DNA from: a virus
Strand: one strand, 5' to 3'
DNA length: 64,000 bases
Virus record (IMG/VR): IMGVR_UViG_3300037156_000269
Span: 1 to 64,000 of that record
Below the pieces are notes generated by a model that was given only the letters and a program-made list of their open reading frames with translations, was not told the DNA's origin and made no database searches. The translations under genes and the position numbers were made by a program. Of this stretch, positions 52,055 through 60,076 are shown piece after piece. The first letter of the stretch is position 1; each line of letters begins with the position of its first letter.

Positions 52055-52984
52055 ATGCTGGCATACCGTCTCCCGTTTCATAGACATCTCAAATGGCTTT
52101 GTATCGAAGGACTGTCTGTCAAAGACATACAGTCGTATTACGACAACATACAGATGGCCAAACCCACCGAGACGCAGATCGAAGCTGCCACAGAAGACGT
52201 GCGCAAAATGTTCATGTCCCCAGCTACACGCCGGCGTCTCGCGAAGAAGATTTTTAGCACAGATGACCAGCTTTTATGGCAAAAATACGGGCTTGAGGAG
52301 ATCTACCTCCATCAGGTAGGCCAAACCCCCTGGGCCGAAATTCCGCAAGTGCTTAACCACCCCGTCATGCGCGTAGCTTTCGAATGCTGCCTCATTGCGG
52401 GTCTGGAGCACGAGGAGATATCGCAGCTATTGCCGTCGGTTTACGCGCTCCCTTTGAGCGCTAAGAACATCGAGACATACGCCAAGTATTTCTTCGATCA
52501 CAAGGCCATGAAGAAAAGCGATTGGCAGGGGTACCTGAATCAGATCGCGGACGATCGCTACACGCACACCCGCATCTTCGCGGCACTCACCAGGCCACAA
52601 GAAGAAGTCTTACACGCCGTGGGCCTGCCGAGCAGACTTCAGTACGGGACCATGCTCAAGAACGTCATGAACACAGCCAACTACCGCTTCGAGTACTACT
52701 CGCGCCAGCAGAGTCCTGAAGCTCAGGCCGAGGCGCGCAGTTGGGCTAAAGTCATGATGGATGCCGGCGTACGGCACGAGAAATTCGGATCCACGGACGC
52801 CACGGATTTTTCCAAAGTCCTGCAGACAGAGTTTGCCTACGCAGACGAGACCATAGAAAGCATCACCCCAGAAATGTTGTCGGATGTTAAACCAGCCGTT
52901 GATATGGTCGACAAAAGTCTATCGCCAGCGGTTCCACCACCGCCCGATGCTGTGAATCAATCACCGGATCGCAACGATCTCTAG
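52055..52984 (+). CDS. Hypothetical helical protein
   Basis: A 309-residue product from ATG 52055 behind AAGGAG. Almost entirely helical (HLKWLCIEGLSVKDIQSYYD, TRRRLAKKIFSTDDQLLW), with HTH-like pieces (GLSVKDIQSYY; GLEHEEISQLLPSVY). The C-terminus is Pro-rich and acidic. HTH-like elements plus location upstream of the terminase gene make a terminase-small-subunit-like or DNA-binding role possible, but this is speculative. Confidence 0.45.
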   Translation: MLAYRLPFHRHLKWLCIEGLSVKDIQSYYDNIQMAKPTETQIEAATEDVRKMFMSPATRRRLAKKIFSTDDQLLWQKYGLEEIYLHQVGQTPWAEIPQVLNHPVMRVAFECCLIAGLEHEEISQLLPSVYALPLSAKNIETYAKYFFDHKAMKKSDWQGYLNQIADDRYTHTRIFAALTRPQEEVLHAVGLPSRLQYGTMLKNVMNTANYRFEYYSRQQSPEAQAEARSWAKVMMDAGVRHEKFGSTDATDFSKVLQTEFAYADETIESITPEMLSDVKPAVDMVDKSLSPAVPPPPDAVNQSPDRNDL

Positions 52985-53640
52985 TACCTTTAAAATCACT
53001 ATGGCGATCATCTGACGCAGCGGATAAAGAGGCTGTTTTGGACCGTAACCGGCGTTTTGAGAAGAGTAAAAAATCCTGGTTACAAATCACGATTTTCACC
53101 CGACTAGAGCAAAGGCTCTGTACTGTAATGATACAATATACGGCGCGTCACACCTATAGTGGTAGTTTATCTACTAGTCTAGGTACCAAAATGATACGTT
53201 TTTACACTTTGCGTCTACCCGGGTACAAAAAGAAATAGGAAAAGTGGGTACAAATGACTCGCGGCGCATTCCTTAATTCTTCAATGAAATCAACGGCAAC
53301 AAAAATGTAACCGTGTCACCACCGACATGTTTAATAAGCTCCTAATAAAAGTTTTTGTGACTACATACCATTTCCTCTCAATTTATTTTATTAGAGCCCC
53401 CCTCTTGCGGGGAGGGTGCGACGGTGGTGACATTTGCTATTTTCTACACAATATTTGTTTTGTTTTTTCTGTACACAGACCCCGTTTAGCTATTATGCAT
53501 GGCGGCAATACCGGTGATCAGTGATAATTTTGTGCGCAGCAATAGGCGTCTAGGCTTTTTAAAACTGGCTTGCCTAATAACCCTCCCAGGGATAATTATG
53601 TGAACTGTTTGCAAACAAAACCCCTTTTAGGAGGAGATCT
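52985..53640. other. AT-rich intergenic region with hairpins
   Basis: About 650 bp without a convincing gene; the short frames (for example 53038-53238) lack ribosome sites and typical composition. It holds repeated GGGTACAAA/TACCAAAATGATAC strings around 53180-53260. An 11-bp inverted repeat pairs TGTCACCACCG (53314-53324) with CGGTGGTGACA (53422-53432), 97 nt apart. Inside it is a CCCCTC/GGGGAG-type hairpin near 53396-53417. Possibly a structured leader or regulatory region for the lipoprotein gene that follows. Confidence 0.4.
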
Positions 53641-54120
53641 ATGTCTATCCGTTTCAGTGCAGTTCTTGCACTCATCGCTCTTTCAACAGTCGTGGCGTGT
53701 ACGCCGGCCGCGGTAACACCGCCTGTGCCTGGCGCCAGCCCGACAGCAACCCCTGCCGCAGCCCCAAGCATTGGCTGTGTCATTGAGCAGTCTGTAGGCG
53801 GCGTTGTAGCCCTTGCGATCGCATCTGAGCTTCAGTGCTCGAATCAGTTGGCAATTCAGGCCACTGTGTCGGCAGCGGCTGTAAAAGTCGGTATTTGCAC
53901 AGCTCCAGCAGCTCTTGCGATTGGTCAGCCCAAAGCGAAGGTGTCGGGTAAGCCAGCACTTAAGTCTGTAGGCGGCGATATCTGTACATCGGTCGCGAGC
54001 AGTGTGCTCTCAGGACTAGCAAATAGTGCGATCCCAGCGGCATGGGGCTGTTCGGCCGCAAGCGCTCAAGTCTCTCTTCAGAGCTTGATCGCCGGCGCTT
54101 GTGCAAAAGCATTCCCCTAG
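53641..54120 (+). CDS. Cys-rich lipoprotein
   Basis: A 159-residue product from ATG 53641 behind a strong AGGAGGAG. MSIRFSAVLALIALSTVVAC is a lipoprotein signal. A Pro/Thr/Ala linker (TPPVPGASPTATPAAAP) follows. The mature domain is small-residue-rich and has six or more Cys (SIGCVIEQ, LQCSNQ, GICTAP, GDICTS, WGCSA, GACAKAF), so it is probably a disulphide-stabilised periplasmic domain. It has its own terminator and lies just upstream of the terminase gene. Possibly a superinfection-exclusion or lysogenic-conversion-type product. Confidence 0.65.
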   Translation: MSIRFSAVLALIALSTVVACTPAAVTPPVPGASPTATPAAAPSIGCVIEQSVGGVVALAIASELQCSNQLAIQATVSAAAVKVGICTAPAALAIGQPKAKVSGKPALKSVGGDICTSVASSVLSGLANSAIPAAWGCSAASAQVSLQSLIAGACAKAFP

Positions 54121-54145
54121 TACTTAAATAAAAGTTAGAAGACGA

Positions 54146-54177
54146 GAGCCGCGCTGTCATGGTGCGGCTTTTTTTAT
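54146..54177 (+). terminator. Intrinsic terminator
   Basis: AGCCGC/GCGGCT stem followed by TTTTTTATT, ending the lipoprotein transcript before the terminase promoter. Confidence 0.75.
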
Positions 54178-54200
54178 TCCAAATATGGGCAAAGTTTACC

Positions 54201-54206
54201 TATACT
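54201..54206 (+). promoter_or_regulatory. -10 element directly before the terminase gene
   Basis: TATACT ends seven bases before ATG 54213 and there is no ribosome site, so initiation would fall on or next to the start codon. Confidence 0.4.
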
Positions 54207-54212
54207 GGGTGA

Positions 54213-55919
54213 ATGAGTAATTCAGAACAAGAAGAGATGTTGGATGAGCTAGGGTCGGCGAATCCATATGAAGCCAATGCTGCGGCTCAAAAAAGAGCCG
54301 TCTACGATCAGAAGGCTGCCCGCGGTTTATCAGAGGCCACGAAAACTTTGATAAAAGCTTTGAAGACAAAGTGGGTTAGCACTCTAATTTATCTTGATGG
54401 AAAGCAGTTTAGTTTCGCCGGGCGGAATTATTTGTATCCAATTTACAACGGGTTCTACCCACGCAAGATTTTAAAGTTCGCGCGTCAGTCAGAGAAGTCT
54501 ACTTTTCTCGCGAACGACATGATCGTGAACTGTGCAGTGACCCCTTATACGAAGTCCATCTACATCGCGCCATCGCACTCGCAAGTAAGACAGTACTCAA
54601 ACGGCAAGTTGAAACCCTGGACCACAGACTCTCCCATCTTAAAAAAGTTCTTCCTCTCCACCAGTGTCAGTGATCAGGTTTTTGAAAAAGGTTTCACCAA
54701 CGGCTCGATGATGTTTTTGAGGTCGGCTTTTTTGAATGCCGATCGTGTGCGGGGGCTAAGCGGGACTGAACTCTATCTGGATGAGCTACAGAATATTTTA
54801 TCCTCTAATATCCCTGTTATTTTAGAAGTCTTGTCCCATGCCGAGAGTCCGCAGGTGACCTACTCTGGTACGCCTCTCACAAATGACAATCCTATTGAGT
54901 CGATGTGGGCTAAATCATCGCAGTGTGAATGGCTGGTCCCGTGTACACGGCACTCACCAACTCACTGGAATTATTTAGACACGCGCAATATCGGTAAGAC
55001 GGGTCCTATCTGTAACAAATGCGGCAAGGGAATTAATCCTGCTTTCGGAAAGTGGTTTAAGCTTTCGGCCCAAGACGATATCATGGGGTTCCACATATCT
55101 CAGCTCATGGTTCCGTGGATGCAGTCCCCTACAAAGTGGAAAGAACTTCTGTTTAAGTATGAGACTTACTCCACAGGTCAGTTTGCAAATGAGGTTTTGG
55201 GGGTCAGTTATGACTCAGCCTCTAAGCCGGTCACGCGCACCGATCTTATCGCCTGCTGCTCATCGAAACATCCATTCAGAAAATCACCAGACAACTACAC
55301 AAATTCACTTACTTTGTTTGCAGGGGTTGATTGGGGGGAGGGTGTGGATGGCTCTGAAATAGGAGTTAAGGGCAGACTAAAAAATGCCAGTTACACAGTT
55401 CTTACCATCGGTGCTTACATCACTCCAAAAATCTTCCATGTGTTCTACATGAAACGCTACACCGGTGAAGAAGCTATGCCTGGTAATTGTGTTCGTGACA
55501 TCATCCAGATCTGTAAACAAATGGGTGTTGCCTGCATGGGCGTAGATTGGGGCCATGGCTGGGGTGTGAACGAGCAGCTCGAGCTTGCTTTTGATAAGCC
55601 AGGCCACAAACGAGTGGTTAAGTTTCAGTATGTTGGGATGCAGAAGGAACGTAAAAAGTATGATGGCATAGGTGTAAAGTACCAGCTCAATCGTACAGAA
55701 GTCATGACAGATTTCTTTGAGGATTTAAAGCGACAGCGGTATCTCTTTCCGGACTGGGAAACCATGAAATCATTTCTTATGGACATCGAGCACATTCATG
55801 CGGAATACGCGACAAGCGGCACGCTCAAGTACGATCACAGAACGTCGGAACCTGACGATGCGGCTCACTCAATTATTTTGTGTCGCGAGGCTGCGGATAA
55901 CTATTACGGGAAGCAGTAG
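54213..55919 (+). CDS. terL: Terminase large subunit
   Basis: A 568-residue protein. ATPase domain: Walker-A-like FARQSEKSTFLAND near residue 90 and Walker B LYLDELQN near 187, with SGTP as the coupling motif. Nuclease domain: AGVDWGEG, ACMGVDWGHGWG and the C-terminal EPDDAAHS provide the acidic metal ligands. Between the domains a zinc ribbon is visible (PCTRHSPTHW and GPICNKCGKGI). It cuts and pumps DNA through the portal into the head. Start ATG 54213 has no ribosome site; the mRNA may be leaderless. The portal lies 22 kb upstream. Confidence 0.93.
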   Translation: MSNSEQEEMLDELGSANPYEANAAAQKRAVYDQKAARGLSEATKTLIKALKTKWVSTLIYLDGKQFSFAGRNYLYPIYNGFYPRKILKFARQSEKSTFLANDMIVNCAVTPYTKSIYIAPSHSQVRQYSNGKLKPWTTDSPILKKFFLSTSVSDQVFEKGFTNGSMMFLRSAFLNADRVRGLSGTELYLDELQNILSSNIPVILEVLSHAESPQVTYSGTPLTNDNPIESMWAKSSQCEWLVPCTRHSPTHWNYLDTRNIGKTGPICNKCGKGINPAFGKWFKLSAQDDIMGFHISQLMVPWMQSPTKWKELLFKYETYSTGQFANEVLGVSYDSASKPVTRTDLIACCSSKHPFRKSPDNYTNSLTLFAGVDWGEGVDGSEIGVKGRLKNASYTVLTIGAYITPKIFHVFYMKRYTGEEAMPGNCVRDIIQICKQMGVACMGVDWGHGWGVNEQLELAFDKPGHKRVVKFQYVGMQKERKKYDGIGVKYQLNRTEVMTDFFEDLKRQRYLFPDWETMKSFLMDIEHIHAEYATSGTLKYDHRTSEPDDAAHSIILCREAADNYYGKQ

Positions 55920-55920
55920 G

Positions 55921-55955
55921 TAAAAAAAACCCACCCCTTTTTACGGGGGTGGGTT
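55921..55955 (-). terminator. Terminator closing the periodic-array transcript
   Basis: A 10-bp stem (AACCCACCCC with GGGGTGGGTT). Read on the minus strand it is followed by TTTTTTTTA; on the plus strand no U-tract follows. It therefore ends minus-strand transcription coming from the array and the gene at 56892-57767. It may also block read-through from terL. Confidence 0.75.
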
Positions 55956-56886
55956 GCCGCAGAACGTCACTGCGCAACACTATGCCCATGCTTTACAGCA
56001 CGTCACCCTGCTCTGCAAAAGCCCAACAATGCGACACTGCACCGTGACGAAGCTTCACGATAATTCACACTGCCATGCCGCTGCAGAACCATACTTGACC
56101 CCACCTCATCATGCCAATGCTTCACTCGGATTCAACAAAACTGCGCCTCATTTTACCGTGACGAGGCTTCACTAAGCCGCAGCTCACCTTGCCAACACTT
56201 CACGTTGCTGTGCTACACCTTGACATCACTTCACCGTAGCTCACCTTGCCAAAACAAAACAGGACCCAACGGCGCCTTACCAACGCGAACCTAGACCAAG
56301 CTTTACGATACCGCCGCACAACACTACTCCACTTTACTGCTGCTATTCTAGACCGTACATTGCCAACGCTAAACCGCACGCCACCTCATCATGCCCATGC
56401 CATGCTAGACGCTGCTTCACCTTACCCATGCACTACCTGACCTAACTAAACTATGCTGGTACGAGGCCATACTCCACCTCACTCCACAACAACAGCACAA
56501 TACTCGGCCGTACTAAAACAATGCTGAACTGAACCTTACCACTGCTTTACAGCACCTATGCATTACCTAACGTCACCTCACCCTACCAATACCGATCTGG
56601 ACTATGCAGAACTCTGCTATGCCGATGCCTTGCGAAACCATGCCACACCTCGCTATTGCATGAGACCGCCACACAGAACCACTGCTCAGCATCACCTCGC
56701 CTCACCATACCAACGCGTTACCGGGCTTAACCACGCAGACACTTTGCAGAGCCTTACAACACCGATGCCTGACTTTACATCACCAATGTGATACTCTAGA
56801 CTACTTTACCATTACAGACCTGTACGACACTCCGCCTCGCCTCGCCACGACCGTACATTGCTTCACATCACCATTACTTTACAAGT
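55956..56886 (-). repeat. 930-nt quasi-periodic G-Y array (5-6 nt period)
   Basis: Non-coding. On the minus strand a G followed by a pyrimidine recurs every 5 or occasionally 6 nt over the whole stretch. Hand parsing of 56701-56760 gives GTGTT GTAAG GCTCT, then GCAAA GTGTCT GCGTG, GTTAA GCCCG GTAAC and GCGTTG GTATG GTGAG. Where a unit lacks the GY start, the spacing to the next is about 10-11, so the phase is kept. On the plus strand the region is G-poor and C-rich. It starts right after the stop of the RAMP-like gene and ends at a terminator. Frames inside it are short and low-complexity and are not convincing genes. Confidence 0.75.
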
Positions 56887-56891
56887 TTGGT

Positions 56892-57767
56892 TTATTGGAC
56901 GGTCGGTTGCTGTTCGGCAGTTGCTGTCTTTTTACGGAGTGGAATATCGACTTCAGCGTTGATGCACTTAATCTCGCTGGAAAACATACCTCTACCACTA
57001 TTGCGCCATTGTCCTAACCCATTGAAATATTGGCCATATTCGAAAATATCGAGAAGGAAATCCTCTGTCAGTTTCGAGTTCTTTAAGACACGCAAATCAA
57101 ACTCAAACTCTGTTCCGGGTTCAATGACTTCAGACTTGGCCAGCGTCACGCGGGGGCCTTGAGCTGTGATCACGCGGAGTGAGCGCTCAAGGAAATAAGG
57201 CGTTCCGTCGGCGTTGCGCTTTAGATCCTTGTTGGCCACGATGAACGGGTTTACACATCGCACTTGAGTGTTGATGATCTCATGAGTGTAGGTAGCCGAT
57301 TGGAGGATTGTGCCATTCTTCTTTTCTCGGACTTGGCACAATGTCTTCGCTGCGGCCTTCATGTATCCGTAGATCATGTGATCTCCGATGCACGGACGGT
57401 TTGTTTCTTTATCCCAGAAGAAGATTGTCGCACCTTTTAGATCTAGACTCTGGAAGGTTTCTTTCAGCGCTTCGAGTTTACCGGTCAAAGCCATATCGCG
57501 CTGCTCAGGAGTGAATGTGTAGCCAACGACGGTCTCTAGGCTGTCCACGAGGCGAGACAATTCCTCATCGCCCTTTTCAGCAGAGATTTTCATCTGTCCG
57601 AGGTATTTATTGACCGCTGTGTTCACGTCACTCTTGTCGAGAATGAGCTCGCGCTGCTTCGAGAGGATGTGAGTGTTGTGGATGTGCGGATCGGACGGGT
57701 TGGTTGCAAGCATCTCTCTTAGAAGAGTGAGCTTGATGTGATACAGATCAAAAATAGTTGCACGCAT
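56892..57767 (-). CDS. RAMP-like (Cas5/6/7-type fold) conserved phage protein
   Basis: A 291-residue product. The N-terminus forms a likely beta strand (YHIKLTLLREMLATNP). A central TIFFWDKETNRPCIGDHMIY and the block LRVITAQGPRVTLAKSE, then GTEFEFDLRVL, are signatures I know from an uncharacterised phage family (RxxTAQGPRVxLAxSE, GTxFEF). Near residues 250-260, GLGQWRNSGRG fits the GhGxxxxxGxG glycine-rich loop of RAMP RNA-binding proteins, followed by a beta strand. It has its own promoter (57824-57852). The transcript runs into the 930-nt periodic array, hinting that the protein binds that RNA. Fold and binding are inferred. Confidence 0.6.
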   Translation of the reverse strand: MRATIFDLYHIKLTLLREMLATNPSDPHIHNTHILSKQRELILDKSDVNTAVNKYLGQMKISAEKGDEELSRLVDSLETVVGYTFTPEQRDMALTGKLEALKETFQSLDLKGATIFFWDKETNRPCIGDHMIYGYMKAAAKTLCQVREKKNGTILQSATYTHEIINTQVRCVNPFIVANKDLKRNADGTPYFLERSLRVITAQGPRVTLAKSEVIEPGTEFEFDLRVLKNSKLTEDFLLDIFEYGQYFNGLGQWRNSGRGMFSSEIKCINAEVDIPLRKKTATAEQQPTVQ

Positions 57768-57823
57768 GGAAGACTCCTAGCCTTAAAGGCTGTTAAAAGT
57801 TGTAACACGATCGTTACAAAACA

Positions 57824-57852
57824 CTTATAACGGGAATTGTTTATTTTGTGAC
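57824..57852 (-). promoter_or_regulatory. Minus-strand bipartite promoter
   Basis: Minus strand: GTCACA, 17 bp, TATAAG, with ATTCCCGT before the -10. It directly adjoins the terminator of the upstream unit and drives the RAMP-like gene and the array. Confidence 0.75.
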
Positions 57853-57880
57853 AGCTAAAAAGAAGCCCCGAAGGGCTCCT
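57852..57880 (-). terminator. Minus-strand terminator with TTTTTAGCT tail
   Basis: AGCCC/GGGCT stem with a TTCG loop on the minus strand, followed by TTCTTTTTAGCTG. Ends the unit containing the genes at 57886-58540. Confidence 0.7.
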
Positions 57881-57885
57881 AAAAA

Positions 57886-58125
57886 TCACAGAACATTTTT
57901 TGTTTCTAGTGCCAACTCTATCTGTTCGCTTAAGCTCTTTAGACACGCTTCCCTATCTATCTTCACATGTGCTCCCATGCCTTCTGCCTCCATAAATTCG
58001 ATGAGCTCATCGAGCGCCTTCTTTGCCTGCTCGTAGTTCTTATCTTTGTAGTCTGGGTTGAGCACTGTCTGTGTCGCAAAGTTGTTGACGAAGGACATGA
58101 AAAAATCTGTCTGGTGAAGTTGCAT
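57886..58125 (-). CDS. Small hypothetical protein
   Basis: A 79-residue product; start chosen at ATG 58125 with TAGGAG upstream. Begins MQLHQTDFFMSFVNNFATQT. The rest is an acidic/basic helical hairpin (EQAKKALDELIEFMEAEGMG, CLKSLSEQIELALETKNVL). No motif. Typical of small phage accessory proteins. Confidence 0.5.
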   Translation of the reverse strand: MQLHQTDFFMSFVNNFATQTVLNPDYKDKNYEQAKKALDELIEFMEAEGMGAHVKIDREACLKSLSEQIELALETKNVL

Positions 58126-58132
58126 AAATCTC

Positions 58133-58417
58133 CTATGGTTTGTGTGGAATCTTCTCAAAACAAAGATCAGCCTCATCAAGTAGAACATTCAGTATCTTGA
58201 AAAGCTCCGGCGTCAGTTCCTCTATACTGAACGCACAGACAACGCTTGTGATCTTGTTTAGAAGCTCGGCGCTTTCGTTAATCATTATAATCTCGCTGTG
58301 ACTCAGACTGAGTTTGCCTCCGTGTGCTTGCGCACGAAGACTATCTCTTAAGAAGTGCATTTTCTGTGTGAAGTGGTCTACCCTCTCCAGTAACTCGGCT
58401 AGATCTTCATTTGGCAT
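58133..58417 (-). CDS. Small helical protein
   Basis: A 94-residue product from ATG 58417 behind AAAGGAG. Predicted coiled coil (LAELLERVDHFTQKMHFLRD, ESAELLNKITSVVCAFSIEE, ELFKILNVLLDEADLCF). No known domain. Lies in a string of small minus-strand genes. Confidence 0.5.
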   Translation of the reverse strand: MPNEDLAELLERVDHFTQKMHFLRDSLRAQAHGGKLSLSHSEIIMINESAELLNKITSVVCAFSIEELTPELFKILNVLLDEADLCFEKIPHKP

Positions 58418-58429
58418 AATAGCTCCTTT

Positions 58430-58540
58430 CTAGTTGTGTAAAAGCATCCAAGCAACAGCTCCAATAAGCACGGTCAGCCATGCGAGCGTCCTGGCAAGAA
58501 AAACGTTTCTGGCGGCTTGTTTGTTTTTAGCGAATTCCAT
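58430..58540 (-). CDS. 36-residue single-span membrane protein
   Basis: ATG 58540 behind AAAGGAG. Basic N-terminus MEFAKNKQAARN, then one hydrophobic segment (LAWLTVLIGAVAWMLL) and a short polar end. The good ribosome site and clean membrane topology support a real gene. It may act on host membrane or lysis timing; unproven. Confidence 0.5.
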   Translation of the reverse strand: MEFAKNKQAARNVFLARTLAWLTVLIGAVAWMLLHN

Positions 58541-58566
58541 TAAATCTCCTTTAGTTTAATTAGAAA

Positions 58567-58592
58567 AGAGGACCTCTTGCGAGAGGTCCTCT
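58567..58592 (-). terminator. Intrinsic terminator
   Basis: Perfect 11-bp stem with a four-base loop, followed on the minus strand by TTTTCT. Ends the collagen-like gene transcript. Confidence 0.75.
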
Positions 58593-58604
58593 GGCCTGAA
58601 CTGA

Positions 58605-59471
58605 TTATAACGTCGATACACGGATCGGGCCTGAGACAGTGGTGACATCGGATCCAGAAAGGCTGGCGTTACTGAACAGCATCATACCTGTCGCCGAGGC
58701 GCCGCTGGCGTGGCAGCTTGAATCGAAGTACGAGAGGTAGTTTGTACCACCTGCCACATAAGCGTGGGCCTGGAGATAGCCTCCGTTGTAGACCACAATC
58801 TCACCCTCCATATAGGACGTGGAGCCTGCTCCGGCTGGGGCCATGACGTTACCCGTGCAACCTGCGCCGTCGTAGTACATTGTTCCGACGACTCTGATAC
58901 CGCCAGCAGCCGTGTTGCTATAACTGATGAGGTGGCCAGATACGGTGTTCAGGAACAAGTTATAGTACTGGGTACCCATGATGAACTGGAGGTTGGGCTG
59001 AGCGCTTCCAGTGGAGTCGTGGACGACGAGAGCGCTTCCAGCGGCACCGGCTGCTCCAGTCGCTCCTGTTGCGCCGGCGGGGCCTGTTGCTCCTGTGACT
59101 CCGGTCGCACCCGTAGCACCGGCTGCTCCAGTAGGACCAGCGGCGCCGGCTGCTCCGGCCGGGCCGGTAGCGCCTGCGGCACCAGCGGCGCCTGTGGCTC
59201 CGGTCGCACCTGTGCTACCGGTTGCTCCAGCTGCGCCAGCGGGACCTACGAGGCTCATGACGGTAGCGGTTGTTCCATTGCAGGTCATGTCGACGTTGTT
59301 GCCGTTTTGAGCGAGGGTACAGCCAGCATCAGCGAGAACCTGTTGCAGTTTAGAAGGGGCAGTAAGCGCTGGAGTCGCGGCAGTTGAGGAACCACCAGCT
59401 CCGCCTCCGGGACAAGCAGTGAGAGTAAGAGTCGATGAAAGAGCAAGTACAACTGTGTATAATGTTTTCAT
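58605..59471 (-). CDS. Lipoprotein with collagen-like Gly-X-Y repeat
   Basis: A 288-residue product; start chosen at ATG 59471 (AAGGAG upstream). Signal and lipobox LTLTAC followed by PGGGAGG. A short N-terminal domain with a Cys pair ([17 protein letters not shown]) precedes about 24 uninterrupted G-X-Y triplets (GAA, GAT, GPA type). A C-terminal domain of about 110 residues with Cys residues follows ([29 protein letters not shown]). Probably a trimeric surface-exposed stalk with a globular head, anchored to the host outer membrane. Such a product suggests the phage remodels the host surface; function unproven. Confidence 0.75.
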   Translation of the reverse strand: MKTLYTVVLALSSTLTLTACPGGGAGGSSTAATPALTAPSKLQQVLADAGCTLAQNGNNVDMTCNGTTATVMSLVGPAGAAGATGSTGATGATGAAGAAGATGPAGAAGAAGPTGAAGATGATGVTGATGPAGATGATGAAGAAGSALVVHDSTGSAQPNLQFIMGTQYYNLFLNTVSGHLISYSNTAAGGIRVVGTMYYDGAGCTGNVMAPAGAGSTSYMEGEIVVYNGGYLQAHAYVAGGTNYLSYFDSSCHASGASATGMMLFSNASLSGSDVTTVSGPIRVSTL

Positions 59472-59481
59472 ATAAATCTCC

Positions 59482-59685
59482 TTAGTTTGTTTTATTACAA
59501 AGATCGTGGAACGCGTAAAACCCGTTGACCGGGAGTCCGAGAATTGCGACGAGAGTGTTTTCAATACACACTCTTGCCACGTCTGTTTTTTCTATGTAGC
59601 TCTGCTCGAATGTCTTATCAGTGGTTGTGCCGAGGGTGGCACATCCAGAGAGAAAGACGAACGAGCATAAAATAACTTTATTCAT
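59482..59685 (-). CDS. Small lipoprotein
   Basis: A 67-residue product from ATG 59685 behind [25 protein letters not shown] is a lipoprotein signal. The mature part of about 52 residues has two Cys ([16 protein letters not shown]). The start overlaps the end of the upstream gene. Likely a periplasmic or outer-membrane accessory protein. Confidence 0.6.
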   Translation of the reverse strand: MNKVILCSFVFLSGCATLGTTTDKTFEQSYIEKTDVARVCIENTLVAILGLPVNGFYAFHDLCNKTN

Positions 59686-60076
59686 TTTCTTCCTCTCCTT
59701 CTGTTTCTGCGGGTTCACTTGCCGCTGGGTTAGGGATGAACAATCTTGAGTAGGCCTCTGCATTCTTCTCTATAACGTTCTCGAGCATTTTCTGTATGAG
59801 CAGATCGTGTATCTCTGTGGCTTTCTTGCCCCAGACTTTTTCTTGTTCTTCTGCGATTTCTTCGAGTTCTCCCCAGACGATGAGGAAGTCATCTATGTGT
59901 CCTTTAAGACCTTCTGTGATGAGATACTTTGGTGCAGGGACGTCGTCTACGTCTTTACCTTTTTTTGCGTACTCGATAACTCTTGCGTGATATTTCTTAT
60001 ATTCGGCGTGTAATTGTTTGATCATTTGAGCGACGGCTTGTTCAGAAAAAACTGATTTCATTTTGCTAGATTTCAT
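59678..60076 (-). CDS. Hypothetical acidic helical protein
   Basis: A 132-residue product from ATG 60076 behind GGAGGATTT. Highly charged helices (MIKQLHAEYKKYHARVIEYA, VWGELEEIAEEQEKVWGKKA), with an acidic end ETEGEEENE. Coupled with its upstream gene (ATGA overlap). No motif. Confidence 0.5.
   Translation of the reverse strand: MKSSKMKSVFSEQAVAQMIKQLHAEYKKYHARVIEYAKKGKDVDDVPAPKYLITEGLKGHIDDFLIVWGELEEIAEEQEKVWGKKATEIHDLLIQKMLENVIEKNAEAYSRLFIPNPAASEPAETEGEEENE

Noticed and set aside
53038-53238. 66-residue plus-strand frame in the 53-kb gap
   Set aside because: No ribosome site, odd composition, overlaps repeated GGGTACAAA strings; more likely non-coding.
55954-56791. Three short plus-strand frames of 60-80 residues within the periodic array
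   Set aside because: They lack ribosome sites, are His/Pro/Thr-rich as a direct consequence of the C-rich periodic DNA, and run against the terminator orientation.
58764-59387. 207-residue plus-strand frame opposite the collagen-like gene
   Set aside because: Its Gly/Ser/Cys-rich sequence is a mirror of the GXY repeat; the minus-strand gene has signal peptide, ribosome site and terminator.
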